A stretch of DNA of 64,000 nt from Azoarcus sp. (GTDB lineage: Bacteria; Pseudomonadota; Gammaproteobacteria; Burkholderiales; Rhodocyclaceae), in NCBI GenBank assembly GCA_030656215.1, contig JAUSOD010000010.1, positions 1-64,000 on the forward strand, read 5' to 3'. Under the pieces are notes generated by a model. That model did no database searches. It saw nothing but the letters and a program-made list of their open reading frames with translations, and was not told the origin of the DNA. Below, piece by piece: positions 52,694-64,000 of this stretch; within the stretch, counting starts at the first letter, position 1; the number at the start of each line of letters is the position of its first letter. Both the position numbers and the translations under genes were made by a program.

Positions 52694-53227
52694 ATGGCCG
52701 AGAACGTCACCATCGCGCGTCCCTATGCCGATGCCGCCTTCGAGCTGGCTCGCGGGGCAGGTGCGCTGGGGCCTTGGTCGGTAGCACTGGATCGGCTTGC
52801 CTCCGTGGCAGCCGATCCCGACATGCTTGCCTGCATCACCAGCCCGAAACTTTCCGACGACCAGCTTGCAAAGCTGGCGCTGGAAGTGGGCGGTGATCTG
52901 TCTGTCGAGCAGCAGAACTTTGTCCGCGTTCTCGTGGATAACGAACGTCTGCAAGTGCTTCCGGAGATCCGTGACCTGTTCGTTGCACTGAAGAACGAAC
53001 ATGAGGGTGTCGTGGAGGCGCAAATCGCCTCTGCCTTCCCGCTCGACGATGCCACCCTGGCCTCGCTGAAAGCCGACCTCGAAGCTCGCTTCAAGACCGT
53101 GCTGAACGTGACCGTCAGTATCAACCCCGAACTCATCGGGGGGGTCCGCATCGCCATCGGCGACGAAGTCATCGATGCCTCGGTCCGCGGCAAGCTCGCG
53201 AACATGGCCGCTGCGCTTAAGAACTAG
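52694..53227 (+). CDS. atpH: F0F1 ATP synthase subunit delta
   Basis: [19 protein letters not shown]...[41 protein letters not shown]. Confidence 0.97.
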   Translation: MAENVTIARPYADAAFELARGAGALGPWSVALDRLASVAADPDMLACITSPKLSDDQLAKLALEVGGDLSVEQQNFVRVLVDNERLQVLPEIRDLFVALKNEHEGVVEAQIASAFPLDDATLASLKADLEARFKTVLNVTVSINPELIGGVRIAIGDEVIDASVRGKLANMAAALKN

Positions 53228-53239
53228 GAGCATACATAT

Positions 53240-54778
53240 ATGCAACTCAACCCCTCTGAAATCAGTGACCTGATTAAGAGCCGGATCCAGAACCTGCAGC
53301 TCGCCGCCACGTCGCGTAACGAGGGTACGGTGGTCTCCGTCACTGACGGTATCACCCGTATTCACGGTCTCACCGACGTCATGCAAGGCGAAATGCTGGA
53401 ATTCCCCGGCAATACCTTCGGCCTCGCGCTCAACCTCGAGCGTGATTCCGTGGGTGCCGTTGTGCTCGGCGAATACGAGCACATCACCGAAGGCGACACC
53501 GTTAAGGCCACCGGCCGCATTCTTGAAGTGCCCGTCGGCCCCGAGCTGATCGGTCGCGTCGTGAACGCGCTGGGTCAGCCGATCGACGGCAAGGGCCCGA
53601 TCAACGCCAAGCTCACCGACAAGATCGAAAAGGTCGCGCCGGGCGTCATCGCCCGTCAGTCCGTTTCGCAGCCGGTGCAGACCGGTCTGAAGTCGGTCGA
53701 CTCCATGGTGCCGATCGGCCGTGGCCAGCGTGAGCTGATCATCGGCGATCGCCAGACCGGCAAGACGGCCGTTGCGGTTGATGCGATCATCAACCAGAAA
53801 GGCCAGAACATGTTCTGCGTCTACGTGGCTATCGGTCAGAAGGCTTCGACCGTCGCCAACGTGGTGCGCGCTCTGGAAGCGCGCGGTGCGATGGAATACA
53901 CCATCGTCGTCGCCGCCACTGCATCCGAATCCGCCGCCATGCAGTACCTGTCGGCCTACTCCGGTTGCACCATGGGCGAATACTTCCGTGACCGTGGCAT
54001 GGACGCGATGATCGTTTATGACGATCTGACCAAGCAGGCCTGGGCTTACCGTCAGGTATCCCTGCTGCTGCGCCGTCCGCCGGGCCGTGAGGCCTACCCG
54101 GGCGACGTGTTCTACCTGCACTCCCGCCTGCTCGAGCGTGCCGCGCGTGTAAACGCCGACTACATCGAGAAGCTGACCAACGGTGAAGTCAAGGGCAAGA
54201 CCGGTTCGCTGACCGCGCTGCCGATCATCGAGACCCAGGCAGGTGACGTTTCTGCCTTCGTCCCGACCAACGTGATTTCGATCACCGAGGGCCAGATCTT
54301 CCTTGAGACCGACCTGTTCAACGCCGGTATCCGTCCCGCGATCAACGCCGGTATCTCGGTGTCCCGCGTCGGTGGTGCAGCGCAGACCAAGGTCATCAAG
54401 AAGCTCTCCGGCGGTATCCGTACCGACCTCGCGCAGTATCGCGAGCTCGCCGCCTTCGCCCAGTTTGCTTCCGACCTGGACGATGCCACCCGCAAGCAGC
54501 TTGAGCGCGGTCGCCGCGTGACCGAGCTGATGAAGCAGCCGCAGTACGCGCCGCTGTCGATCTCCGATCTGGCCATCACCCTGTACGGGGTGAACAACGG
54601 CTTTTTCGACGATGTCGAAGTGCCGCGCCTGCTGGCCTTCGAATCCGGGCTGCAGCAGTTCGTCAAGAGCAAGCATCCTGAGCTCGTGAGCAAGATTGCC
54701 GATACCAAGGAACTCGACGCCGACGGCGAAAAGGTCCTGGTTGCCGCAATCACCGAGTTCAAGAAGAGCTGGGCTTAA
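53240..54778 (+). CDS. atpA: F0F1 ATP synthase subunit alpha
   Basis: [16 protein letters not shown]...; [70 protein letters not shown]. Confidence 0.99.
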   Translation: MQLNPSEISDLIKSRIQNLQLAATSRNEGTVVSVTDGITRIHGLTDVMQGEMLEFPGNTFGLALNLERDSVGAVVLGEYEHITEGDTVKATGRILEVPVGPELIGRVVNALGQPIDGKGPINAKLTDKIEKVAPGVIARQSVSQPVQTGLKSVDSMVPIGRGQRELIIGDRQTGKTAVAVDAIINQKGQNMFCVYVAIGQKASTVANVVRALEARGAMEYTIVVAATASESAAMQYLSAYSGCTMGEYFRDRGMDAMIVYDDLTKQAWAYRQVSLLLRRPPGREAYPGDVFYLHSRLLERAARVNADYIEKLTNGEVKGKTGSLTALPIIETQAGDVSAFVPTNVISITEGQIFLETDLFNAGIRPAINAGISVSRVGGAAQTKVIKKLSGGIRTDLAQYRELAAFAQFASDLDDATRKQLERGRRVTELMKQPQYAPLSISDLAITLYGVNNGFFDDVEVPRLLAFESGLQQFVKSKHPELVSKIADTKELDADGEKVLVAAITEFKKSWA

Positions 54779-54799
54779 CGCTGCAGACGGAGACGGAAT

Positions 54800-55669
54800 A
54801 TGGCTAGCGGCAAGGAAATCCGAACCAAGATCAAGAGCGTGCAAAACACGCGCAAGATCACCAAGGCCATGGAAATGGTGGCCGCGTCCAAAATGCGCAA
54901 AGCGCAGGAAAGGATGCGTGCCGCCCGTCCCTACGCCGACAAGATCCGCCGACTCGCCGCGAACCTGTCTCAAGCTACCGTATCTGATTACAAACACCCC
55001 TTCCTCGTCCGCAAGGGCGAGGCCAAGCGGGTGGGCTTGATTCTGGTTACGACCGACAAGGGCCTTTGTGGCGGCATGAACACCAACGTCCAGCGCATTG
55101 CCGTGACTGCGATGAAGGAATGGGAAGCCGCCGGTGCCACCGAGATCCGTGCCTGCTGCATCGGCAACAAGGGTTTCGGTTTCATGCAGCGTATCGGTGC
55201 AAAGGTGTCCTCGCATGTCGTCCATCTGGGCGACACGCCGCACCTCGAGAAGCTCATCGGTCCGGTCAAGATCATGCTCGATGCGTTCCAGAACGACGAG
55301 CTCGACGCGGTCTATCTGGGTTACACCCGCTTCATCAACACGATGAAACAGGAACCCGTGCTCGAACAGTTGTTGCCGCTTACCGGTGAAAAGCTGGGCA
55401 CGCCCGACAGCTCGTGGGATTACCTCTACGAGCCGGATCCGCAGGTCGTGATCGACGAAATGCTGGTGCGATATGTCGAAGCGCTTGTCTATCAGGCCGT
55501 GGCTGAGAACATGGCCTCCGAACAGAGCGCACGTATGGTGGCAATGAAGGCGGCTTCCGACAACGCGAAGACCGTGATCGGCGATCTGCAACTGGTCTAC
55601 AACAAGACCCGCCAGGCCGCGATCACGAAGGAACTGTCGGAAATCGTCGCCGGTGCCGCCGCGGTCTAA
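54800..55669 (+). CDS. atpG: F0F1 ATP synthase subunit gamma
   Basis: [101 protein letters not shown]. Confidence 0.99.
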   Translation: MASGKEIRTKIKSVQNTRKITKAMEMVAASKMRKAQERMRAARPYADKIRRLAANLSQATVSDYKHPFLVRKGEAKRVGLILVTTDKGLCGGMNTNVQRIAVTAMKEWEAAGATEIRACCIGNKGFGFMQRIGAKVSSHVVHLGDTPHLEKLIGPVKIMLDAFQNDELDAVYLGYTRFINTMKQEPVLEQLLPLTGEKLGTPDSSWDYLYEPDPQVVIDEMLVRYVEALVYQAVAENMASEQSARMVAMKAASDNAKTVIGDLQLVYNKTRQAAITKELSEIVAGAAAV

Positions 55670-55685
55670 CGGATTATTGATTTAA

Positions 55686-57095
<1,410 letters not shown>

Positions 57096-57149
57096 TTCGC
57101 TCCACCCGCGCAACGGAGAACCGTTGCGCGGTTTTGAAGAGGACATACC

Positions 57150-57572
57150 ATGGCTATGACAGTTCACGTGGACATCGTCAGCGCGGAAGAACAGATTTTC
57201 TCCGGCTTGGCGGAGTTTGTAGCGCTGCCTGGCGAGTCGGGTGAACTCGGCATCCTGCCCGGACACATGCCGCTGATGACCCGGATCAAACCGGGTGCGG
57301 TGCGGGTCAAGGTTCCGAATCAGGCGGAAGAAGAGCTGGTTTTCGTTGCCGGCGGCATCCTGGAAGTTCAGCCCGGGCTGGTGACAGTGCTGGCTGACAC
57401 CGCAATTCGCGGCAGGGATCTCGACGAAGCGAAAGCACTGGATGCAAAGAGGAAGGCAGAAGAAGCGCTGTCCAATCAGAGCGGCCAGCTCGACTATGCC
57501 AAGGCTCAGGCCGAGCTGGCGGAAGCAATTGCCCAGATCTCTGCAATCCAGAAGCTGCGCAAACGTACGTAA
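57150..57572 (+). CDS. atpC: F0F1 ATP synthase subunit epsilon
   Basis: [54 protein letters not shown]. Confidence 0.98.
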   Translation: MAMTVHVDIVSAEEQIFSGLAEFVALPGESGELGILPGHMPLMTRIKPGAVRVKVPNQAEEELVFVAGGILEVQPGLVTVLADTAIRGRDLDEAKALDAKRKAEEALSNQSGQLDYAKAQAELAEAIAQISAIQKLRKRT

Positions 57573-57607
57573 GGTTCGTCGTGCCGCGGCTCATGCGGTG
57601 CGTGAAA

Positions 57608-57637
57608 GAAAAAAGCAGCCACTAGGCTGCTTTTTTC
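57608..57637. terminator. Bidirectional rho-independent terminator after atpC
   Basis: GAAAAAAGCAGCC-ACTA-GGCTGCTTTTTTC: 13-bp perfect stem with T6/A6 tracts, between convergent atpC and ubiJ. Confidence 0.95.
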
Positions 57638-57677
57638 ATTTCCGCCGATGCTTATCGGTGAGCGGGAAACGTTTGAG

Positions 57678-58268
57678 TCAAGGACGTTTCCGTTTTGGTG
57701 ATTTGATGCGGTCGACACGCTTTTCGAGTCGGGCGACCGCATCACGCAAGTCGCTGATCTCGTCGGTGAAGCGCTCAGTCATCGGATGCGTGGTCAGCAT
57801 CGCCTGCTCTTCGGTGAGATATTCAACGACGTTGCCGCTCACGCTGGAAACCATGCGTTGATGTGCCTCGCCAAGCGCGACTGCGGTGCCGACCAGCCGG
57901 TGTGCGGCGATGTCGCCGACCACACGAGAGAGATCTTCTTCGAGGTCCCAGCGCAGATGGCGGAAAACGAAGCCCAGGGCGTCGGCGAACTCGGCATTGC
58001 CGGCGATCCTGACGCGAGACATCAGCGCCTCGAGGCCACCTCCGAGCATGCGCGGCGATTCGCTCAGCGGCAACATCAGGGTGACGTCCGGTTCGTCCTC
58101 GCTGCTGCAGGCTGCCAGCCGCCCATCGGACGAAATCGAGAAGTCGATCGATACAGGTGCGAGGTCTAGTCGTGCCCGCTTGCCTGCATGGGGAAGCAGG
58201 CGCGTTCGCGCCCATCCGGCCTGGGCGAGGAGGTGATTGGTGCCTGAGAGAAAAATGCTGGCTATCAT
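57678..58268 (-). CDS. ubiJ: Ubiquinone biosynthesis accessory factor UbiJ (SCP2 domain)
   Basis: MIASIFLSGTNHLLAQAGWARTRLLPHAGKRARLDLAPVSIDFSISSDGRL..., LRHLRWDLEEDLSRVVGDIAAHRL; C-terminal coiled coil; position downstream of ubiE. Confidence 0.85.
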   Translation of the reverse strand: MIASIFLSGTNHLLAQAGWARTRLLPHAGKRARLDLAPVSIDFSISSDGRLAACSSEDEPDVTLMLPLSESPRMLGGGLEALMSRVRIAGNAEFADALGFVFRHLRWDLEEDLSRVVGDIAAHRLVGTAVALGEAHQRMVSSVSGNVVEYLTEEQAMLTTHPMTERFTDEISDLRDAVARLEKRVDRIKSPKRKRP

Positions 58269-58275
58269 GCAGATA

Positions 58276-58293
58276 CGGGGGCCGCGGCCCCCG
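58276..58293. other. GC-rich perfect hairpin between the Tim44-domain gene and ubiJ
   Basis: CGGGGGCC-GC-GGCCCCCG palindrome; no U-tract on the coding (-) strand. Confidence 0.5.
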
Positions 58294-58305
58294 TTTGTTC
58301 TATGG

Positions 58306-59175
58306 TCAGTTTTGCTGGATGCCCGCGATACGCCAGCCGGCATCACCGCTGAGCGGCTTGGTCAGATGCCAGGTTTCGTCGAAGGGTGCCGGTGCGGCGC
58401 CGTCTTCTTCGCGCAGCAGTCCGTTGAAATGCACGCTGACGATGTAACGGTCCGCTTCTTCAACCACATCGAACACTTCAGCATTCAGTTCGACGACGTC
58501 GGTACGTTGTGGCGCAGTGCCGCGCTCGCCGATTTGCATGCTGATCTCGGCATACACCTCGGGGGTGGTGAACTCGCGGATGTCGTCGAGGTTGCGGGCG
58601 TCGTTGGCTGCCTGCAGGCGGATGAAGTTGAGCTTGGCCTGACGTGCAAAGCCTTCCGCATCAAAACCCGAAGCGACCGCTGCAGCAACGGAAGCAGGTG
58701 TTTCCGCGCCGGAACTGCTTGCAGGTGCGGCAAAGTCAGGGGTCGGGCCAGCGACGTTACCCGAACCTGCCGCGGCGCCGGCGTATTGCATGCCACGTGG
58801 TGCCGTCTGGGCGTTGCCGCGACGGAACAGAAGCTTGAACAGGATCACCGCGCCAACCACGAGGAGGGCGATCATCATGAACGAGGCTAGCTCCTCGCCC
58901 ATTCCCAGGTGCGAAAACAGCGCTGCAAGGCCGAGACCAGCAGCGAGGCCGGCAATCGGCCCCATCCACGAGCGCTTCGGTTGCGCAGCGGCACCGGCAG
59001 CAGGTGCCGCGTTCTGCGGACGGGTCATGTTCTGTTGCGGAGCCGCGGCCGGCGGTGTGGCCTGGCGCTTCATGCCGAAGCTGCTGCCACCACCCAGGCG
59101 TTTCGCCTCTGCTTCAGGCACGACCACACCAAAGGTGAAGAGGGTGACGATGAGGGTGAGGAAAAGCTGTTTCAT
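58306..59175 (-). CDS. Tim44-like domain membrane protein
   Basis: MKQLFLTLIVTLFTFGVVVPEAEAKRLGGGSSFGMKRQ..., MGPIAGLAAGLGLAALFSHLGMGEELASFMMIALLVVGAVILFKLLFRR; C-terminal Tim44-type domain. Confidence 0.87.
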   Translation of the reverse strand: MKQLFLTLIVTLFTFGVVVPEAEAKRLGGGSSFGMKRQATPPAAAPQQNMTRPQNAAPAAGAAAQPKRSWMGPIAGLAAGLGLAALFSHLGMGEELASFMMIALLVVGAVILFKLLFRRGNAQTAPRGMQYAGAAAGSGNVAGPTPDFAAPASSSGAETPASVAAAVASGFDAEGFARQAKLNFIRLQAANDARNLDDIREFTTPEVYAEISMQIGERGTAPQRTDVVELNAEVFDVVEEADRYIVSVHFNGLLREEDGAAPAPFDETWHLTKPLSGDAGWRIAGIQQN

Positions 59176-59195
59176 TGTTCGAGAGTCTCCAGTGA

Positions 59196-59933
59196 TCAAA
59201 GTTTGTAACCGCGATGCAAGGCAACAACGCCCGCGCTCAGGTTGAAGTAATCGACACGGCCGAGGCCGGAATGTTCCATCATCGCCTTAAGTTCTTCCTG
59301 ACCCGGGTGCATGCGGATCGATTCGGCAAGGTAACGGTAGCTTTCGGCATCGTTTGCCACCTTGTCCCCCATCCATGGCAGGAGCTTGAACGAGTAAAGA
59401 TCATAGACCGGTGCAAGCGGCTTCCATACCTTGGAGAACTCCAGCACCAGCAGGCGTCCACCGGGTCGCAACACGCGCCGCATCTCGGCCAGGGCGACGT
59501 CCTTGTGGGTCATGTTGCGCAGCCCGAAGGCCACCGTGACGCAGTCGAACCAGTCGTCTGGGAAGGGCAGCTTTTCGGCGTTGCACTGTGCGACCGGAAG
59601 GGCGAAGCCCTTGTCCACCACTCGGTCGCGCCCACGCGACAGCATGGCGTGGTTGATGTCGGTCAGCCATACCTGGCCGCGCGGTCCGACCTTGCGCGCG
59701 AAAGCAAGCGAGAGGTCTGCGGTGCCGCCGGCGACGTCGAGTACACGATCGCCCTCGCGCACACCGGACAGCTGTATGGTGAATGCCTTCCACACCCGGT
59801 GCAGGCCGAGGGACATCAGGTCATTCATCACATCGTACTTCTGCGCCACCGAGGAGAATACCTCGGCAACCTTCTTCTGTTTGATCTCTTCGGCGACGGT
59901 CTGAAAGCCGAAGTGAGTGGTTTTGTCGTTCAT
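59196..59933 (-). CDS. ubiE: Ubiquinone/menaquinone biosynthesis C-methyltransferase UbiE
   Basis: [93 protein letters not shown]. Confidence 0.98.
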   Translation of the reverse strand: MNDKTTHFGFQTVAEEIKQKKVAEVFSSVAQKYDVMNDLMSLGLHRVWKAFTIQLSGVREGDRVLDVAGGTADLSLAFARKVGPRGQVWLTDINHAMLSRGRDRVVDKGFALPVAQCNAEKLPFPDDWFDCVTVAFGLRNMTHKDVALAEMRRVLRPGGRLLVLEFSKVWKPLAPVYDLYSFKLLPWMGDKVANDAESYRYLAESIRMHPGQEELKAMMEHSGLGRVDYFNLSAGVVALHRGYKL

Positions 59934-59940
59934 GGCAATA

Positions 59941-60366
59941 TCAGTGATGGTGACTGCCGCAACCGCCCTTGGGCGCAGGCGGCGGAACGAGAGCCGGATC
60001 GCGGGTGCCGCCCTCGTGCGCGATCCGGTCGAGATAGTCCTGCCACATTTCGCCCTGATTGCAGCCGAGCAGGTAGAGGTAATCCCAAGAGTACAAGCCG
60101 CTGTCGTGCCCGTCCGAGAACGTCGGCTTGACGGCATAATTGCCGACCGGTTCAAGGCTGACGATATCCACGTCACGCTTGCCCTGCTGCAGGGTTTCCT
60201 GGCCGGCACCGTGTCCGCGCACTTCCGCCGAGGGCGAATAGACCCGGAGGAACTCGAAAGGCAGTTCGAATCGGCGGTCGTCGTCGAACGCGACCTCCAG
60301 CACACGCGATTTGCGGTGCAGGGTGATACCGGTGGGCAGCGGGGTGTCCTTGTCGAGTCCGGCCAT
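59941..60366 (-). CDS. DUF971 (gamma-butyrobetaine hydroxylase-like N-terminal) protein
   Basis: [41 protein letters not shown]...[25 protein letters not shown]. Confidence 0.88.
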   Translation of the reverse strand: MAGLDKDTPLPTGITLHRKSRVLEVAFDDDRRFELPFEFLRVYSPSAEVRGHGAGQETLQQGKRDVDIVSLEPVGNYAVKPTFSDGHDSGLYSWDYLYLLGCNQGEMWQDYLDRIAHEGGTRDPALVPPPAPKGGCGSHHH

Positions 60367-60690
60367 GGCAGGTGCCTCAATGTGGGGGAGTCAATGATAC
60401 CTGATCGTCACCGGCTCAAGGCACGAGCGGCGTGTTGCCGACGTGGCGCTGCGGTTTCAGGACTTTGTCCAGCCGCAGGCAGCCCCCGGTGGGGGCAAGC
60501 TAGAGGCAGGATCGCTCAGGCCGACGGAGATGTATAAGGCTTCGGGGCGCTACCCGGGCCGGTCTGAAGGCGAGCCAATGAGTCCGTGCTCAAAGCCGGC
60601 GGCCCGATCGGCCTGAGGCGGCGGGTGGACGTGACACTGCGGAGAAGCTGCGCGCGAAGATTCTCGAGCGGGAGCTTGAACAGAGTAATG

Positions 60691-60774
60691 AAAAAGGCGG
60701 AGACGCTTCCGGAGATAGGCCGGGAAGGAGGAGAGGGAGAGGTTTGCCGTCCCGGATGTTGCATGCGTCTCCGC
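60691..60774 (-). terminator. Structured rho-independent terminator / possible 3'-UTR-derived sRNA after scoB
   Basis: On the - strand: GCGGAGACGC ... GCGTCTCCGCC-TTTTT (10-bp perfect closing stem), with inner CCGGGA/TCCCGG hairpin and loop CGGCAAACCTCTCCCTCTCCTCCT; starts 21 nt past the CDS end. Confidence 0.65.
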
Positions 60775-60794
60775 AGGAAAGGATGGGCGCAGGG

Positions 60795-61451
60795 TTACAT
60801 TCGATAGGCTTGGGCCAGCGCCGGTGCGATCTGGAAGTCCGCCGCCGTTCCGGCACGGACGTCATCGATCGAGGTGTCCGGTGCGAGGTCCACAAGCGTG
60901 AGTCCCCCGGTTCCGACCTCGAACACGCAGAGGTCGGTGATGATGAGGTCCACCACGCCGGTACCGGTCAGCGGAAGGGTGCATTCGCCGACGATCTTCG
61001 GCTCGCCGCGGGCGGTGTGCTCCATGATCACCACCACACGGGGCACGCCTGCGACCAAGTCCATTGCGCCGCCGATGCCCTTGATCATCTTGCCAGGCAC
61101 TGCCCAGTTCGCCAGATCGCCCTTCTCGGATACCTGCAGGGCGCCGAGCATCGACAACTGGATGTGACCACCGCGGATCATCGCGAATGAGGTCGCGCTG
61201 TCGAAGAAACTGGTCGTCGGCAAGGTCGTGATCGTCTGCTTGCCGGCGTTGATCAGGTCGGCGTTCTCCTCGCCGTCCATGGGGAAGGGGCCCATCCCCA
61301 GCATGCCGTTCTCGCTCTGGAGCTGGATCGACATTCCCTCCGGGACGTAGTTCGCGACCAGGGTCGGGATGCCGATCCCCAAATTGACGTAGTAGCCGTC
61401 GCGCAATTCGGCCGCGGCACGGGCGGCCATCTGTTCTCGGGTCCAGGGCAT
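60795..61451 (-). CDS. scoB: CoA transferase subunit B (3-oxoacid CoA-transferase type)
   Basis: [82 protein letters not shown]. Confidence 0.95.
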   Translation of the reverse strand: MPWTREQMAARAAAELRDGYYVNLGIGIPTLVANYVPEGMSIQLQSENGMLGMGPFPMDGEENADLINAGKQTITTLPTTSFFDSATSFAMIRGGHIQLSMLGALQVSEKGDLANWAVPGKMIKGIGGAMDLVAGVPRVVVIMEHTARGEPKIVGECTLPLTGTGVVDLIITDLCVFEVGTGGLTLVDLAPDTSIDDVRAGTAADFQIAPALAQAYRM

Positions 61452-61454
61452 GCT

Positions 61455-62171
61455 TTACTCCATGAGGGCGGCGGTGCGCGGGCGCACCGTACGCTGTTCG
61501 ATGTACTTCACGATTTCTTCGGGGACGACGATCCGGTGCACGAAGATCCCGGGTGTCACGATGTGGTCCGGATCGATCTCGCCAGAACCGACGAGCTCCT
61601 CCACCTCCGCCACCGTGATCGCGGCGGCGGTCGCCATCAGCGGGTTGAAGTTGCGGGCGGTCATGCGGTACTGCAGGTTGCCTTCCGGGTCGCTGCGCCA
61701 GGCGTGCACCAGCGCGAGGTCGGCGCGCAGCCCGCGTTCCATCAGGTAAGTGTGGCCGTCGAATTCGGCGACCGGCTTGCCCTCGGCGACCACGGTGCCG
61801 ACCCCGGTGCGGGTGTAGAACGCCGGAATGCCGGCCCCGCCGGCACGAATGCGCTCGGCCAGTGTGCCCTGCGGATTGAATTCGACCTCGACCTCGCCGG
61901 CCAGATACTGGCGGGCGAAGGACGCATTCTCGCCTGCGTAGGAGCAGATCAGCTTGCGTACCTGGCCGGCCTCGAACAACTTGCCCAGGCCATGGCCGTC
62001 GGTGCCCGGATTGTTCGAAATGATCGTAAGTCCGCGAACCCCCGACGCCAGGACCGCGTCGATCAGCGTTGTCGGAATGCCGCACAGGCCGAACCCGCCC
62101 GACATGATCGTCATTCCGTCGCGCAGCACATCGGCGATTGCCGCGCTCGGGGTCTGGTACCGCTTCCTCAT
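61455..62171 (-). CDS. scoA: CoA transferase subunit A (3-oxoacid CoA-transferase type)
   Basis: DGMTIMSGGFGLCGIPTTLIDAVLASGVRGLTIISNNPGTDGHGLGKLFEAGQVRKLICSYAGEN. Confidence 0.95.
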   Translation of the reverse strand: MRKRYQTPSAAIADVLRDGMTIMSGGFGLCGIPTTLIDAVLASGVRGLTIISNNPGTDGHGLGKLFEAGQVRKLICSYAGENASFARQYLAGEVEVEFNPQGTLAERIRAGGAGIPAFYTRTGVGTVVAEGKPVAEFDGHTYLMERGLRADLALVHAWRSDPEGNLQYRMTARNFNPLMATAAAITVAEVEELVGSGEIDPDHIVTPGIFVHRIVVPEEIVKYIEQRTVRPRTAALME

Positions 62172-62606
62172 GGACACCTCTATCTCTTGTTTGTCGTTAC
62201 CCCGGTCTGGCGCGTCGTGATGAGTGACGCACCGCAGGTTCGTACGTGATTGGAAGGCATTGTTTCGTGCAAGGCATATCAGCAAGAGCAGTGCCAAGAC
62301 CACCTCGTGGTCACCACTCTCAGCCACGAAGCGGGTTCCGTGCTCGATCCGGGGTATGCGTTTTGCGCAGCTGGCGTCTGAAGAGCGGACGGAGACGGAC
62401 GGTGCGCGTCCGAATATCGGGCAAACGCAGCCGTCTACGGAGCCCATTGATGAGAGCTGCGGTCCCGGATAGCTCCGATCCGACTGAGGCTCAGCGAGAT
62501 CATGCCAGGCACCCCACGTCGGCACGATCCTTGCGCCTCGCAAGCGCTCGATCATGGCGGGTAATTCTCTTGTCATGAGGTCAGAGCAACGATCGGAGGC
62601 GTGACG

Positions 62607-63923
62607 ATGTGGATGGGTCGCAAGCGGCTGTTGCACAGCCTGGAGAACTTTGCGCAATCACTGGTGGATGGGGGCCCGGTACGGTTCGTTTGGCCGTTCA
62701 GGGGCCAGGCCGCAGTGTGTGCGCGGATCGAGGTCGAACTGGGGAAGCACAGGGCGCGGCTTCATGAAGCGGAGGCTGCCGCGATTGCGGCCCGGCAATC
62801 GGCGGGTGTGCTGGCCGCACATGTCGAGCGTGCGGAACGCGAAGCAGAGCGTCTGCGGACCCGTTTCGAACTCGTGCGGCGCGCAACCAGCGACGGCCTG
62901 TGGGACATGGTGGTGGACGATCGCTCGCTGACCATGGATCACGAGATCTGGTGGTCGGATCAGTTTCGGAAACTGCTCGGCTTCCAGGATGTCGCCGAGT
63001 TTCCCGATGTCCTCGACAGCTGGGCGCAGCGTCTGCATCCGCAGGACCGCGACATGGCCTTGAACGCGTTTGCCGAGCATCTGAACGATCGTACCGGGAA
63101 CACCCCTTACGACGTCACCTATCGGCTGGCGTGCCGCGATGGCGAATATCGCTGGTTCCGCGCACGCGGGGAGACCGTCCGCGACCGTGCGGGAAAGCCG
63201 TTGCGCGTGGCCGGCTCGATGTCCGACATCACCGACGATCTGCAGCGCCGCAAGCAGCTCGATACGGCGCAGATCCGCTTCGATCTGGCGCTGGAAATGC
63301 TGAGCGACGGATTGTGGGACATGGAGGTGTGTGCGGGCGATCCGGTCAATGCCCGCAATGTCATCTGGTGGTCTCCCCAGCTGCGCCGCCTGCTCGGCTT
63401 CGACGGTGTCGAGGACTTTCCGGATGTGCTCGAGAGTTGGGCCAACTGTCTTCATCCCGAGGACAAGCAGCGGGTGATCGAGGCCTTCACCCGCCACCTC
63501 ATGGATCGCAGCGGGCGCACCGCCTATAACGTCGAGTCGCGTCTGCGGTGCAAGAACGGCGAGTACCGCTGGTTCCGGGCCAAGGGACAGACCCACCGGG
63601 CGGCCGACGGTACGCCGCTGCGCGTGGTCGGTGCCCTGACCGATATCCAGGCAAGCAAGCTCGAGGACGAGCTCCGGCAAAAGGAGCGGCGCTACCACCA
63701 GCAACTGGAGGGCCACCTGTCGAAGGTGTCCGAGATCATGCAGACGATCAAGGAGATCGCAAACCAGACGAATCTGCTCGCACTCAATGCAGCGATCGAG
63801 GCGGCGCGGGCGGGTGAGTCCGGGCGCGGTTTCGCGGTGGTTGCCGACGAGGTGCGGCGGCTGGCCGAGCGCACCCGCGAGGCTACCGACTATGTGGCCG
63901 GCATGGCGCCGGCAGGGGATTGA
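62607..63923 (+). CDS. Soluble PAS-PAS methyl-accepting chemotaxis-type protein with minimal signalling hairpin
   Basis: Two tandem PAS_3-like domains (GLWDMVVDD...[22 protein letters not shown]...[12 protein letters not shown]); MCP tip [41 protein letters not shown]; no TM or HAMP. Confidence 0.88.
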   Translation: MWMGRKRLLHSLENFAQSLVDGGPVRFVWPFRGQAAVCARIEVELGKHRARLHEAEAAAIAARQSAGVLAAHVERAEREAERLRTRFELVRRATSDGLWDMVVDDRSLTMDHEIWWSDQFRKLLGFQDVAEFPDVLDSWAQRLHPQDRDMALNAFAEHLNDRTGNTPYDVTYRLACRDGEYRWFRARGETVRDRAGKPLRVAGSMSDITDDLQRRKQLDTAQIRFDLALEMLSDGLWDMEVCAGDPVNARNVIWWSPQLRRLLGFDGVEDFPDVLESWANCLHPEDKQRVIEAFTRHLMDRSGRTAYNVESRLRCKNGEYRWFRAKGQTHRAADGTPLRVVGALTDIQASKLEDELRQKERRYHQQLEGHLSKVSEIMQTIKEIANQTNLLALNAAIEAARAGESGRGFAVVADEVRRLAERTREATDYVAGMAPAGD

Positions 63924-64000
63924 GCCGGGCCGATGGTGGTGGGGCGGGCGTCTCCGGTCCCGCTCGAGTCTCCAGTCGGGGCGTCCGATAGCGGGACGCC

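Noticed and set aside
60516-60895. Small ORFs downstream of scoB
   Set aside because: Overlap the structured terminator and scoB; no recognisable protein.
62224-62578. ORFs in the scoA upstream region
   Set aside because: Overlapping alternatives on both strands with no motif or SD support; left as intergenic.

Overview
High-GC proteobacterial chromosomal window. Gene content and order (mnmG-rsmG-parA-parB ... atpIBEFHAGDC, ubiE/ubiJ, nifF, cowN) point to a betaproteobacterial diazotroph of the Azoarcus/Aromatoleum/Thauera type; this placement is an inference. The window holds one tRNA-Leu(GAG), about 48 supportable CDSs and several terminators or operators. There is no rRNA, no CRISPR array and no transposase CDS. 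The left edge carries a degenerate 25-bp tandem repeat next to the tRNA. Main modules: (i) CooA-like Crp/Fnr regulator, cowN, Fe-S protein and nifF, a nitrogen-fixation/CO-protection group; (ii) a 1,880-aa protein that appears to combine two alpha/beta-hydrolase domains, an M17-N/macro-like segment, a CHAT caspase-like protease and a helical C-terminus, the best candidate for an undescribed system; (iii) many c-di-GMP/PAS signalling proteins; (iv) a NikR-linked NikK-L-M-Q-O nickel ECF transporter; (v) a DctP-LivJ fusion sensor coupled to a hybrid kinase and an HD-GYP regulator; (vi) mnmG/rsmG/parAB and the complete F1Fo ATP synthase operon; (vii) an SCOT-type CoA transferase whose 3' end encodes a structured, C-rich-loop terminator that could be an sRNA. 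All calls come from reading the sequence and supplied translations; no database search was run.
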